Below the pieces are notes generated by a model, which was not told the DNA's origin, did not search any database, and worked only from the letters and a program-made list of their open reading frames with translations. From CAZIRF01 sp964541755 (lineage in GTDB: Bacteria > Spirochaetota > Spirochaetia > Treponematales > Breznakiellaceae), in contig CAZIRF010000008.1 in NCBI GenBank assembly GCA_964541755.1, positions 19,808 through 83,807 on the forward strand: a DNA stretch of 64,000 nucleotides, read 5' to 3'. Made by a program: the position numbers and the translations under genes. Below, in pieces: positions 51,696 through 60,179 of this stretch; within the stretch, counting starts at the first letter, position 1; the number at the start of each line of letters is the position of its first letter.

Positions 51696-51838
51696 GCTCT
51701 TTCAAAACTCGGTGAGTTTTGAAAGAGCAACCACAAAGGTATGGTGGCGAAAAAAATCTCATATCTTTATTATGTAAAGATATGATTTTTATTCGCCCGA
51801 GAGGTAATTTCAAAAATAACCGTTTTTGAAATTACCTC
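51696..51838. repeat. Cluster of three strong intergenic hairpins
   Basis: Hairpin 1: GCTCTTTCAAAACTC (51696-51710) and its exact complement at 51714-51728 around GGT. Hairpin 2: GGCGAA-to-TATCTTTA (51746-51769) with 51775-51797, near-perfect with a small bulge. Hairpin 3: GAGGTAATTTCAAAAA (51801-51816) and its exact complement at 51823-51838. The block is very AT-rich for this genome. The first could terminate the ATPase transcript; three in a row is unexplained. Confidence 0.85.
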
Positions 51839-51878
51839 AATAGACAATTTTTAATATTTCTGTAAAGCAGCCCCTTCC

Positions 51879-52853
51879 CTACACCGGGGGCCGTGAGCGG
51901 ACGTCGTCGAAGAGGCGCAGCTTCCAGCCCTTTTCCTTGTTCTCGCGGTGGTTCTCGGCGAGGTTGATGATGGTGCCAATTTCCAGGAGTTCCAGGTACT
52001 TCTTGTTGCTCAAGAGTTGGTTTTTGAGGTTGCGGTAGAACTTGCAGTTGACGGCACTCCAGCCCTCTGCCATGCAGGTCTCGCAGGAGAGATCCTCCTG
52101 TTTGTTTGCGGCCGGCAGATCGCGGTAAAAGCTGCGGCAGTTCCGGGTGGCGTCTTCGGCGCCCATGAGTATGCGAAGGAGCAGGAGCTCCTGGCGGCTC
52201 AAGTGGTCGGAGAGCTTGCGGTGGTCGCAGTAGAGGTCTTCGCCCTCCCAGTAGAGGCTGCGAAAGAAGCGCTCCTTGAGAAGGATGATGGCGACAGCCT
52301 GGACGGCCAGCTTGCTGCACAGGAGGGTGTTGTAGACGATGGCCTCTATCCAGCGGGGTTCGGCACGCGTGACGATGGCGTAGCCCATCAGGATGACCCA
52401 AAAGGAAAAAAAGGAGAAGACTATCCAGGATGCGCTTGCCAGCAGGCCCCAGGTCTTCTGTTTTTCGCGCAGGGGTACCATGCGGGGGAAACGGAGGAGC
52501 AGAATCGTAAAGAAGAGCAGGAGGTACTGGAAGAGGAGCGAGAAAAAATCCCGGTGATAGAAACGGGCCGCAAGGAGTATCGAGGCCACTGCCAGGAAAA
52601 TGACCCACGCATAACAGCGGGCGAAGAATGAGGGCGTCCTGCTGCGTATCAGCATGAAAAAAGAAGAGCCCAACGCCAAAGGGATGAGCACCCAGAAGAG
52701 CAGGACCGGCACTAAACCCGCCGGAGCGACCGGACCGGCCCCGGAGGGGTTGAGGACGGCCATGAGGCAGACGGCGAGCCAGCTCGTAAGGGCCAGGAAG
52801 GGAAGCAGGTACTCGATAATCGTAAAACGCCTGTTCTTCTGTTCCGAAAGCAA
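51879..52853 (-). CDS. Membrane protein with a cytosolic four-Cys domain
   Basis: About 324 residues from TTG 52853, which has GGAG five bases upstream; ATG 52898 is in frame but lacks a site. About six to seven membrane helices occupy residues 10-180. The cytosolic tail has four spaced Cys in ATRNCRSFYRD, LSCETCMAEGW and AVNCKFYRN, the pattern C-x(17)-C-x2-C-x(9)-C, suggesting a zinc or iron-sulphur site. A helix (NLKNQLLSNKKYLELLEIGTIINLAEN) follows. No family is recognised. It might be a membrane redox or metal sensor. It faces the hairpin cluster downstream and the ABC-F gene divergently upstream. Confidence 0.6.
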   Translation of the reverse strand: MLSEQKNRRFTIIEYLLPFLALTSWLAVCLMAVLNPSGAGPVAPAGLVPVLLFWVLIPLALGSSFFMLIRSRTPSFFARCYAWVIFLAVASILLAARFYHRDFFSLLFQYLLLFFTILLLRFPRMVPLREKQKTWGLLASASWIVFSFFSFWVILMGYAIVTRAEPRWIEAIVYNTLLCSKLAVQAVAIILLKERFFRSLYWEGEDLYCDHRKLSDHLSRQELLLLRILMGAEDATRNCRSFYRDLPAANKQEDLSCETCMAEGWSAVNCKFYRNLKNQLLSNKKYLELLEIGTIINLAENHRENKEKGWKLRLFDDVRSRPPV

Positions 52854-52937
52854 AAAATCTCCAAAGGCACAAGTATGTATTCTTACTGTACCCGACATAT
52901 GGGTTTCGGACCAGAGAAAATCGTCCCCGGACCAGAC

Positions 52938-52962
52938 AAAAACGGCTCGTTTTTGCTATACT
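52938..52962 (+). promoter_or_regulatory. -10 box and small hairpin upstream of the ABC-F gene
   Basis: TATACT (52957-52962) is a good -10 box. AAAAACG (52938-52944) and CGTTTTT (52948-52954) form a hairpin over the spacer. The -35 (CAGACA) is weak, so a regulator may help. Confidence 0.4.
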
Positions 52963-52987
52963 CCCCCATCCACCTGCGGAGTACACC

Positions 52988-54634
52988 ATGATAAAGCTGT
53001 CCAATCTCAAGGTCGCGTATGGCGAGCGCGTCATCTTCGACAATGCCGAATTTCTCGTGCGGCCCGGCGACCGCATCGGCCTTGTGGGGCCCAACGGTGC
53101 GGGAAAGACCACCCTCTTCCGGGTTATAGCGGGCGAGGAAAAGCCGGACAGTGGCGACGTCAATGCCGACCCGGGCACCGTCATCGGCTACTTCTCGCAG
53201 AGCGTGGGCGAGCTGGCCGGGAGATCTGCCCTCGAAGAAGTCATCGCCGGGGCGGGAAGGATTTGGGAGATAGGGCAGGAGCTCGAACGCCTCGAGCACC
53301 GCATGGGCGACCCGGCGGCCGAACCCCTAACGGACCGCGAGATGGACGTGTACGGCGAACTCCAGAGCGAGTTCTGCCACCGCGACGGCTACAATCTCGA
53401 GACCCGCGCACAGGAGATACTCAGCGGTTTGGGTATTGGCCCCGAGCGCTATAACGAGCCGGTCGAACACTTTTCCGGCGGCTGGAAGATGCGCATCGCC
53501 CTGGCCCGCATCCTCGTGCTCGAACCGGACCTCCTCCTTATGGACGAGCCCACCAACCACCTCGACGTCGAGTCCATCGTCTGGCTCGAAGAGTGGCTGT
53601 CCACCTTCAAGGGCGAGCTCGTCATGACGAGCCACGACCGCGAGTTCATGACGCGCCTGTGTTCACGCACCGCAGAGGTCGCTTCCGGGGCTATCACCAT
53701 GTACTCGGGCGACTACGACTTTTACCTGCGCGAACGCGAGATACGGCGGGAACAGCTGGTCGCCACCTACAACCGCCAGCAGGCCATGTTCGCCAAGGAC
53801 GAGGAGTTTATCGCCCGTTTCTCTGCCCGGGCGAGCCACGCATCCCTCGTACAGTCCCGCATCAAGGCCCTTGAAAAGATCGAACGGGTAGTCCTGCCGC
53901 CAGACCCCAAGACCATGAAGATAGAATTCGTCTCCTGCCCGCGGTCGGGCGATCAAGTCGTGGTGATGAACGAGCTCGCGAAGACCTGGCCCGCAGGCGG
54001 TCCTGCGAGCGAAGGCAGCAGCGGGCCGCCCCGCGAACACCCGGTCTTTTCCGGCTTGTCGGGCATCATTACCCGCGGCGACCGCATCGCCCTTACCGGC
54101 GTCAACGGGGCGGGCAAGTCCACCCTGCTCAAGGTCATCACGGGGCAAACCCCCGCCTCAAGCGGCACGAGCGTCACCGGTCCTTCGGTGCGTACCGGCT
54201 ACTTTAGCCAGTACTCGTCCGACAGCCTTGACAACAACCGGACCATCTTCGAAGAGGTCGCAGAGCGCCTGCCCCTCGCCTCGATTGGCGCAATCAAGAC
54301 AATCCTGGGGGCCTTCCAGTTTTCGGGCGACGACACGGACAAGAAGATCGGCATACTCTCCGGCGGCGAAAAGAGCCGCGTCATGCTCGCCTGCATGCTC
54401 TCGGTCCCCGTCAACTTCCTCGTCCTCGACGAACCCACCAACCACCTCGACATCCAGAGCCGCGAGGTACTCCTGGATGCCCTATCCCGCTTCGAGGGGA
54501 CCATCATCATCGTGAGCCACGACCGATACTTCCTGCGCCACCTGGCCAACCGGGTCTTCGAAATCGACCACGGTAAAATGAATATCTACGAGGGGGACTA
54601 TCAGTATTACCTCGAAAAGAAGAATCAAGGCTGA
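52988..54634 (+). CDS. ABC-F family ATPase (translation factor/resistance type)
   Basis: 548 residues, two ABC domains and no membrane segment. Domain 1: GPNGAGKTT (Walker A), FSGGWKMRIALAR (signature), LLLMDEPTNHLD (Walker B). Domain 2: GVNGAGKST, LSGGEKSRVMLA, LVLDEPTNHLD. The linker between them (about 230-310, REQLVATYNRQQAMFAKDEEFIARFSARASHASLVQSRIKALE) is the P-site tRNA interaction motif typical of ABC-F proteins that act on stalled ribosomes. Whether it is a housekeeping factor (Uup/YdiF class) or confers antibiotic protection cannot be told. An insertion (PAGGPASEGSSGPPRE) lies before domain 2. Confidence 0.9.
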   Translation: MIKLSNLKVAYGERVIFDNAEFLVRPGDRIGLVGPNGAGKTTLFRVIAGEEKPDSGDVNADPGTVIGYFSQSVGELAGRSALEEVIAGAGRIWEIGQELERLEHRMGDPAAEPLTDREMDVYGELQSEFCHRDGYNLETRAQEILSGLGIGPERYNEPVEHFSGGWKMRIALARILVLEPDLLLMDEPTNHLDVESIVWLEEWLSTFKGELVMTSHDREFMTRLCSRTAEVASGAITMYSGDYDFYLREREIRREQLVATYNRQQAMFAKDEEFIARFSARASHASLVQSRIKALEKIERVVLPPDPKTMKIEFVSCPRSGDQVVVMNELAKTWPAGGPASEGSSGPPREHPVFSGLSGIITRGDRIALTGVNGAGKSTLLKVITGQTPASSGTSVTGPSVRTGYFSQYSSDSLDNNRTIFEEVAERLPLASIGAIKTILGAFQFSGDDTDKKIGILSGGEKSRVMLACMLSVPVNFLVLDEPTNHLDIQSREVLLDALSRFEGTIIIVSHDRYFLRHLANRVFEIDHGKMNIYEGDYQYYLEKKNQG

Positions 54635-54641
54635 TAGCGGG

Positions 54642-54689
54642 CCAGCGCTGCTGGCCGCCAGCGCTGCTGGCCGCCAGCGCTGCTGGCCG
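54642..54689. repeat. Three tandem 16-bp units, each a small hairpin
   Basis: CCAGCGCTGCTGGCCG is repeated exactly three times. Each unit contains CCAGC/GCTGG pairing around a 3-base loop. It lies 7 bp after the ABC-F stop and before the convergent GH9 gene, so it may act as a terminator or REP-like element. Confidence 0.85.
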
Positions 54690-54770
54690 CTAGGGAGCTG
54701 GTCGCCGTGCGCCCCGGCTGGCGGGGCACTCGGTGCCGGCGGTCCCGGCCAAACGGGGCAGCCGCTTCCC

Positions 54771-56495
54771 CTACTTCGCCATGGCGTTTTCGACCATGGC
54801 TACGAGGCAGAGGAGCGGGGCGTTCCAGTTGATCGCGATCTCGTTCGTCGAATAGCTCGATTCCACATCCAGGTAGCGCTTGGCCGGGGCCCGCGAGGGG
54901 TAGGCATTCGCGCCACTGTCTGCGCCCGCACTCGCGTTCGGGCCGCCGGCGAGGTAGCCGGGGATGGGTGCGGCAATCCCGTCTGCACCGCTCCTGCGGT
55001 CGTGGATGTGCAGGGGGGACTTCGTACCAAAGCCGGTTACAAAGCAATAGCCGGTAGCATTCCGCCCCAAGAGGTAGTCGAGGCCCGCCATCCCCGCTTC
55101 GAGGTACTTCTTGTCGCCCAAAAAGCGGTACGCGTCCATAAGGAAGGCGGCGCGCGAGGCGACATCCCCGTTGCTCCCCCATACAAAAGAAAAGATTGAC
55201 ACCTTGTACGTGGAGTTCTTGTATTCCTTCCAGAGCTTGTCCACCGATACCCGGTACTTCTCGCGAATCAGCGCGCGGTCGGCAACCGCGTCCAGGGTAT
55301 CGAGGTGGAGGGCCAAAGACATGAGGCCGTTCGAAGCGACATAGCCCCAGTTGGGGGCGGCAAAGCCCAGCTCGAAGTCGAGCTCCTTCCAGTACGAGGC
55401 CTTCCCGGTCGAGACAAAGAGCTCGGCGGCCGCCCAGAAGAACTCGTCGGCGAAGGAGCCGTCGCCGTACTCGCCGGTACGAACATCAGAAGGATTCTTG
55501 AAGGGCACGGCGGGGTTGGCCTTCGCCCAGGCCCAGGCCCTTTCCGCGGCGACAAGACAGGCTGCGGCATAGCCGGGGAATTGCGTCTCGTACGGCTTGA
55601 AGAGGCGGTAGCCCATGGCCATCATCGCCGCAAAGTCCAGGGCCGATGTCGTCGATTTACCCACCATAAAACGCGGCAACGAATCATCAGCCGGCATCTC
55701 GAAACCATTGAAAGACAGGGAGGTCACCTTGAAGTAGACCCCGCCATCGGTATCTTGCATGGTAAGGAGCCAGTCGTACTCCCACTTGAGCTCGTCCAGG
55801 AGGTCGGGGACCGTATTGCCCGATTCGGGAATATCCACGTCCAGGCCCTTGAAATACGCCGGGAAGGCCTCAAGGGCGTGGGCCATGAAGAAGACCGATA
55901 CCCCGGCATTTACCACGTACTTGTTATAGTCGCCCGCATCGTACCAGCCCTTGGGCGAGGACACTATGGTCCCCGCAGGGCGATCCTCGCTGGCCGCAGA
56001 ACGATGAACGCGCACCGCATCATCGGGGTGACCCATTGCGCGGGCAAAGTTTGCAACAAGCCCATTCATGCCAAGCCCATTGCCGAATTGCCGGGGGATA
56101 TCGGTAGACATGCGCCAAAAGTAGAAGGACTTCATCACGCTCGAAAGAAGGGGGCGATACGCTTCGCTCCCGACGATGGCGAACTCTGCAGAGCGGGCAC
56201 CTGCTGTTTTGACATAGTAGCGCCCCTCTGTGGCAAAGCCAGAGAAATCGGCCAACTTGACAGCCTCGCCGGACGGCCGCCAGTTCTTGGACTTGTCGGG
56301 CAGCGCCGCAGAGAACACCACCTTATTCGTCTTGGCATCGACAATCTCGAAAGAGCCGGACTCTGCCCCCGGCACCACCGCAAGCTTCGTGGCATCGGGG
56401 TACAATGCCACCTGATTGACCTGTATCTCGTTCGCTGCCACAGACATTACCGCCACACTCAAAAAACTGATAATACAAACGATTGCGCGCTTCAT
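54771..56495 (-). CDS. Glycoside hydrolase family 9 (endoglucanase-type cellulase)
   Basis: 574 residues. The signal peptide is KRAIVCIISFLSVAVMSVAA. Residues about 22-105 are the N-terminal Ig-like CelD_N domain (IQVNQVALYPDATKLAVV). The (alpha/alpha)6 GH9 catalytic domain follows: GWYDAGDYNKYVVN holds the catalytic Asp pair, YCFVTGFGTKSPLHIHDRRS the conserved His/Arg block, and YSTNEIAINWNAPLL the catalytic Glu. It should cut internal beta-1,4 glucan bonds in cellulose outside the inner membrane. The absence of a cellulose-binding module suggests it acts on soluble oligosaccharides. It is monocistronic, bounded by repeats downstream. Confidence 0.9.
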   Translation of the reverse strand: MKRAIVCIISFLSVAVMSVAANEIQVNQVALYPDATKLAVVPGAESGSFEIVDAKTNKVVFSAALPDKSKNWRPSGEAVKLADFSGFATEGRYYVKTAGARSAEFAIVGSEAYRPLLSSVMKSFYFWRMSTDIPRQFGNGLGMNGLVANFARAMGHPDDAVRVHRSAASEDRPAGTIVSSPKGWYDAGDYNKYVVNAGVSVFFMAHALEAFPAYFKGLDVDIPESGNTVPDLLDELKWEYDWLLTMQDTDGGVYFKVTSLSFNGFEMPADDSLPRFMVGKSTTSALDFAAMMAMGYRLFKPYETQFPGYAAACLVAAERAWAWAKANPAVPFKNPSDVRTGEYGDGSFADEFFWAAAELFVSTGKASYWKELDFELGFAAPNWGYVASNGLMSLALHLDTLDAVADRALIREKYRVSVDKLWKEYKNSTYKVSIFSFVWGSNGDVASRAAFLMDAYRFLGDKKYLEAGMAGLDYLLGRNATGYCFVTGFGTKSPLHIHDRRSGADGIAAPIPGYLAGGPNASAGADSGANAYPSRAPAKRYLDVESSYSTNEIAINWNAPLLCLVAMVENAMAK

Positions 56496-56599
56496 AAAAG
56501 GATACTACCCCCGAATTCGCCATTGCGCAAGGGTAGTAACCAGAAGCTTGCAGCCGTGAAAATCATAAAGATTTGGACTGATAGTTCTCTCCGCTTTGC

Positions 56600-58105
56600 C
56601 TACTCCTCCAACAAAACCTGCAATACGGGGGCCAGTGTTGCAGGCTGTGCCTCGCAGCTGTCGCCAAAGCGCATGAGGACCGGGTCGGCCTTGGTGTAGG
56701 GCCGCCAGGGGCTTTGCTGCTCGCCGGTGACATCCTCACAATTGGGGTTACCGGTCTTGATGAAGGCGGCCCAGTAGTTGGCAATCTGGCGGGCCATGTC
56801 GTAGTGGCGGCCGGTGAAGGGGCGCCAGCACTTTGCGAGGGTCTCGAAGGTGAACCAGAGGTCGACCGAGTGGAAGCGCCCGGGATTGTCCCAGCCGGGA
56901 ATATCGACGGCGAACTCGTAGGCCCAAAACGGGACAGTCCCCTGCAATTGGCGGCCAAACTGATGGAGGGCGCATTCGACCACATTCACCGTGGCATTTT
57001 CCACCACTTGGGGAAACGGGGCATCCGGATAGCCCAGGCTCGCAAGCAGACTATCAGCCTTGAGGGGAAATTTCTCTTTGATAAAGGCAGCGAGTTCCTC
57101 TTTGCTCTTCGCCGGCGGGGGGAAGCGGAACTCGTCGATCGTGTAGCCGGAAAGCAAGGGCACGCAGGGGACCGTCCCCGAGCCAAGGAGTTCAAGGGGA
57201 TCCCCGGTGATAAAGAGACCGTCCTCGACGGGCCCCCAGGACATGACGGATTTTTCGAAGCCGCCGTACTCGTCCCACTTTTGGCGGATGTAGTCGGCGG
57301 GAAGGCGGCGCGCTTCTTCGAGGGTCTGGACGCCCAAGACCCGGAAGAAGTCGAGGCCGACAGCTTCCGCACTCTCCATGCTGCGCCGCGGGAAGAGGGG
57401 CCCATAAGGGCTCGAGATCATGCCGCTTTGGACAATGGCGCGGGAAAAGAGCCCGCGGTTGTCGGGGTTGGCCATTTGGAAGAGGACGCTCCCGGCACCG
57501 GCGGACTGCCCGCCTATGGTAACGGTCTTGGGGTCTCCCCCAAAGGCGGTAATATTGTCGCGCACCCACTCAAGGCCCATCCGCTGGTCGAGGAGCCCGA
57601 AGTTGGTGGGCGCCCCGGGGGCTGTCGCAGTGAGCTCAGGATGCGCCAGGAAGCCGAAGACATTGACGCGGTAGGCAACTGTCACCACCACGATGCCGCG
57701 GCGGGCAAGGCGCTCGCCGTCGAATTCCATTTCGGCCGTGTGCCCCACCTGCCAACCGCCACCGAAAAACCAGACGTAGACGGGGAGCTTCTCGCCCTCG
57801 CTCTTGGCGGGCGTCCAGACATTGAGGTAGAGGCAGTCCTCGTCCATGGGGATATCCGGGTCCACATGCCACTCGCGGGTGTAGAGGTCGTCCGGGTTGT
57901 TGCCCTGCACGGGCTGCAGGGGAATGGGGGCAAAGGCGTATGCTTGCCGCACCCCGTCCCAGGCAAGGGGCGGCTCTGGCGCCGCAAAACGGCGATCCCC
58001 CACCGGCGGGGAAGCAAAGGGAATACCCTTGAAGCTCGTAATGCGCGGGTCTGCCGCCGGCAAGCCCTCCAACACCCCTTCCTGTACACGGACGGTTCTC
58101 AACAT
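56600..58105 (-). CDS. Type-B carboxylesterase
   Basis: 501 residues with no signal peptide. VTIGGQSAGAGSVLFQMA holds the Ser nucleophile (S201). DEDCLYLNVWTP and VYVWFFGGGWQVG (oxyanion region) are family landmarks. GRFHSVDLWFTFETL contains the catalytic His, and the Glu is upstream near SGYTIDEF. Ester substrates are unspecified; plant-derived acyl or feruloyl esters are plausible beside GH9 but not shown. The ATG has AAGGAG upstream. The gap to GH9 (104 bp) shows no terminator, though both genes face the same way. Confidence 0.9.
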   Translation of the reverse strand: MLRTVRVQEGVLEGLPAADPRITSFKGIPFASPPVGDRRFAAPEPPLAWDGVRQAYAFAPIPLQPVQGNNPDDLYTREWHVDPDIPMDEDCLYLNVWTPAKSEGEKLPVYVWFFGGGWQVGHTAEMEFDGERLARRGIVVVTVAYRVNVFGFLAHPELTATAPGAPTNFGLLDQRMGLEWVRDNITAFGGDPKTVTIGGQSAGAGSVLFQMANPDNRGLFSRAIVQSGMISSPYGPLFPRRSMESAEAVGLDFFRVLGVQTLEEARRLPADYIRQKWDEYGGFEKSVMSWGPVEDGLFITGDPLELLGSGTVPCVPLLSGYTIDEFRFPPPAKSKEELAAFIKEKFPLKADSLLASLGYPDAPFPQVVENATVNVVECALHQFGRQLQGTVPFWAYEFAVDIPGWDNPGRFHSVDLWFTFETLAKCWRPFTGRHYDMARQIANYWAAFIKTGNPNCEDVTGEQQSPWRPYTKADPVLMRFGDSCEAQPATLAPVLQVLLEE

Positions 58106-58167
58106 GGCTGTTTTCTCCTTGATGGATTCAGCCTACCCCCAGTCCCGCCCACGGCCTACCGGGTTTT

Positions 58168-59073
58168 TTACGGATACGAAGGGAGCGGCTCGACATGAAT
58201 GGTTACAATGCTGTCGCTGCCAAATTCCTTTCTGATATTGTCTTCGACAAGACCGACCCGATCATGACTCTCCTTCACACTTTCCGTTTCGGAAACCCGG
58301 ACATGAGCATCGACGACGAGACGGGAGCCCACTTTTCGGGCACGGATATTGTGTGGTTCATGGATTCCCTCAACGGTTGTGATACACGAGACAATACGCG
58401 CCAATTTTTCTGCATCGACAGAACTCTCGACAAGCTCCGCCAAGCTCCCGGCGAGTATTTGCCATGCGGCCTTGAGAATGAAGACACTTACAACTGCTGC
58501 GGCAAGGGGATCGAGAATGGTCCATTTACTGCCCAAAAAAACAGCAACGCCGGTTCCAATACTTGTTCCTATCGAAGAGAAGGCATCGCTGCGGTGATGC
58601 CAGGCGTTTGCAATCAAGGCCGGGGAGTCAATCTCTGTTCCGATACGCTTGGTAACACGATACAGAATCTCCTTTGCAACAACGGAAACGACAGCTGCGA
58701 CAAATGCGAGCCAATGTGGCCGGGGAAGAATCCCGCCAGTGAAAAGAACCCGGTAACTGCTTGTCAAGCCGTCGTACCCAAGCTTGACGCCAACACCCCC
58801 CAAAAAGAGTGCGACAAGAGCTGCCGCCAGGGTTTCGAATTTTCCGTGTCCGAATGGATGGTCTTTGTCGATACTCTTTTTTCCGACATGAACACCAACG
58901 AGAACAATGATGTCTGTAATGAAGTCCGATGTAGAGTGTATCGCATCGGCAAGCATTGCCTGGCTCTTGCCCCAAATACCGGCGGAGAACTTTGCGAGGA
59001 GGAGGAAGACGTTTAACAACGCCCCCTGCAGGGTGATACGGTTTGCTTTTTGTGCGCGCAGATACGAGTCCAT
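58168..59073 (-). CDS. Cation diffusion facilitator transporter, canonical site
   Basis: 301 residues from ATG 59073, which has GGAGG upstream; the frame is open to 59160. Six membrane helices and a C-terminal cytosolic domain with HVRVSETESVKESHDRV. HPFGHGKFE is the family hallmark. Helix 2 reads H-x-x-x-D (LADAIHSTSD) and helix 5 reads H-x-x-x-D (ANAWHHRSDAF), the classical H-D-H-D set of zinc-type CDFs. It differs from the D-D-N-D site of the CDF at 15228, so the two probably export different metals. Monocistronic. Confidence 0.9.
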   Translation of the reverse strand: MDSYLRAQKANRITLQGALLNVFLLLAKFSAGIWGKSQAMLADAIHSTSDFITDIIVLVGVHVGKKSIDKDHPFGHGKFETLAAALVALFLGGVGVKLGYDGLTSSYRVLFTGGILPRPHWLAFVAAVVSVVAKEILYRVTKRIGTEIDSPALIANAWHHRSDAFSSIGTSIGTGVAVFLGSKWTILDPLAAAVVSVFILKAAWQILAGSLAELVESSVDAEKLARIVSCITTVEGIHEPHNIRARKVGSRLVVDAHVRVSETESVKESHDRVGLVEDNIRKEFGSDSIVTIHVEPLPSYP

Positions 59074-59353
59074 GGGACCCTCCTGTAGTGGTGGAACGTC
59101 CCGCGGAAACCCCGCTGCCCCCCATACGCAGCTTGAAAGCGCGTTCGGGGCCCGGCCCACAGCTGCACATGCGTCAGCCGGCCTGCTCTTGAATCACTTT
59201 ATTCCAGATGAATTGGCTCGTCAAGAAGGACCTTTTAATAGTTTTCGAGAAAATATGTATTTTCAATAAACCCTGACACACTGTTGTCATGCTTTGTCTG
59301 TTATCCTTCGACTAATGATACTCGCGATGCACGAATAAGAGGAGAAAGCAGTA

Positions 59354-59893
59354 ATGGCAAGAGCTACAACAAAGACGGATTTGATCACAGCGGCACATGA
59401 GCAATTTGACGCCTTGTGGACACTCATCGACAGCATGACGGTAGATGAGCAAACGGCACGGTTCAATTTCGAGATTACCGCCTCGATGAAAGAGGCCCAC
59501 TGGGAGCGGGACCGAAACCTGCGGGATGTTCTCGTCCATCTCCACGAATGGCACCAATTGCTCTTGAATTGGGTCGACTCGAACCTAAAGGGACAGGCCA
59601 TACCCTTTATCCCCGAACCCTGGAACTGGAAAAGCTATGGCCAGATGAACCTTGCATTCTGGAAAAAGCATCAGGCGACATCCTTGGCAGAGGCGAAAAG
59701 GCTCTTGAAGGAGAGCCATTCAAGAGTATCAAAAATGATAGACCGCATGAGCAATGACGATCTCTTCTCCAATGGCCACTTCTCCTGGACCGGGACTGGC
59801 ACACTGGGAAGCTACTGCGTCTCTGCGACCTCAAGCCACTACGATTGGGCGATCAAGAAGCTCAAGAAACACCATAAGAGTTATGCAGGATGA
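59354..59893 (+). CDS. ClbS/DfsB-like four-helix bundle protein
   Basis: 179 residues, ATG 59354 with GAGGAGAAAG upstream. ATTKTDLITAAHEQFDALWTLIDSM, HWERDRNLRDVLVHLHEWHQLLLNW and FWKKHQATSLAEAKRLLKESHSRV match the ClbS/DfsB (DUF1706) family. ClbS protects against colibactin as a cyclopropane hydrolase; most family members have unknown roles, with the fold related to DinB. No polyketide genes are here, so a resistance role should not be assumed. It is followed by the toxin-antitoxin pair. Confidence 0.8.
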   Translation: MARATTKTDLITAAHEQFDALWTLIDSMTVDEQTARFNFEITASMKEAHWERDRNLRDVLVHLHEWHQLLLNWVDSNLKGQAIPFIPEPWNWKSYGQMNLAFWKKHQATSLAEAKRLLKESHSRVSKMIDRMSNDDLFSNGHFSWTGTGTLGSYCVSATSSHYDWAIKKLKKHHKSYAG

Positions 59894-59908
59894 TAGCTTT
59901 AGCGTAAC

Positions 59909-59946
59909 TTGACAACATCCTGCGCACACATATACTGTGTACACAG
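59909..59946 (+). promoter_or_regulatory. Promoter and palindromic operator of the VapBC-type pair
   Basis: TTGACA (59909-59914) and TATACT (59931-59936) with a 16-bp spacer are close to consensus. CTGTGTACACAG (59935-59946) is a perfect 12-bp palindrome overlapping the -10 end and the ribosome site, the expected place for autoregulation by the antitoxin or complex. Confidence 0.75.
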
Positions 59947-59954
59947 GAGTGCGT

Positions 59955-60179
59955 ATGAAAAATATAACACTGTCCATTGATGACGAGCTTCTTCAAGCCG
60001 GTCGTGATTATGCCCGCGCCCACGACATTTCGTTCAATGTCCTGGTGCGCAAGCTCGTTGAGCAGACAGTTATATCCAAGCAGCGGGAATGGCTGGAAGA
60101 CAGCTTTGCTCTTATGGACAGGGCAGCGGTGAATTCTCAGGGCAAAATATGGACCAGGGATGAATTGTATCGTGTCTAA
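59955..60179 (+). CDS. VapB-type antitoxin (ribbon-helix-helix)
   Basis: 74 residues from ATG 59955, with AGGAG five bases upstream. KNITLSIDDELLQAGRDYARAHDISFNVLVRKLVEQTV is the MetJ/Arc ribbon-helix-helix pattern: a beta strand, then two helices for DNA binding. The C-terminal 30 residues (EWLEDSFALMDRAAVNSQGKIWTRDELYRV) should wrap the toxin active site. It overlaps the toxin gene, so both are translated together, and a perfect palindrome lies at its promoter. Confidence 0.85.
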   Translation: MKNITLSIDDELLQAGRDYARAHDISFNVLVRKLVEQTVISKQREWLEDSFALMDRAAVNSQGKIWTRDELYRV

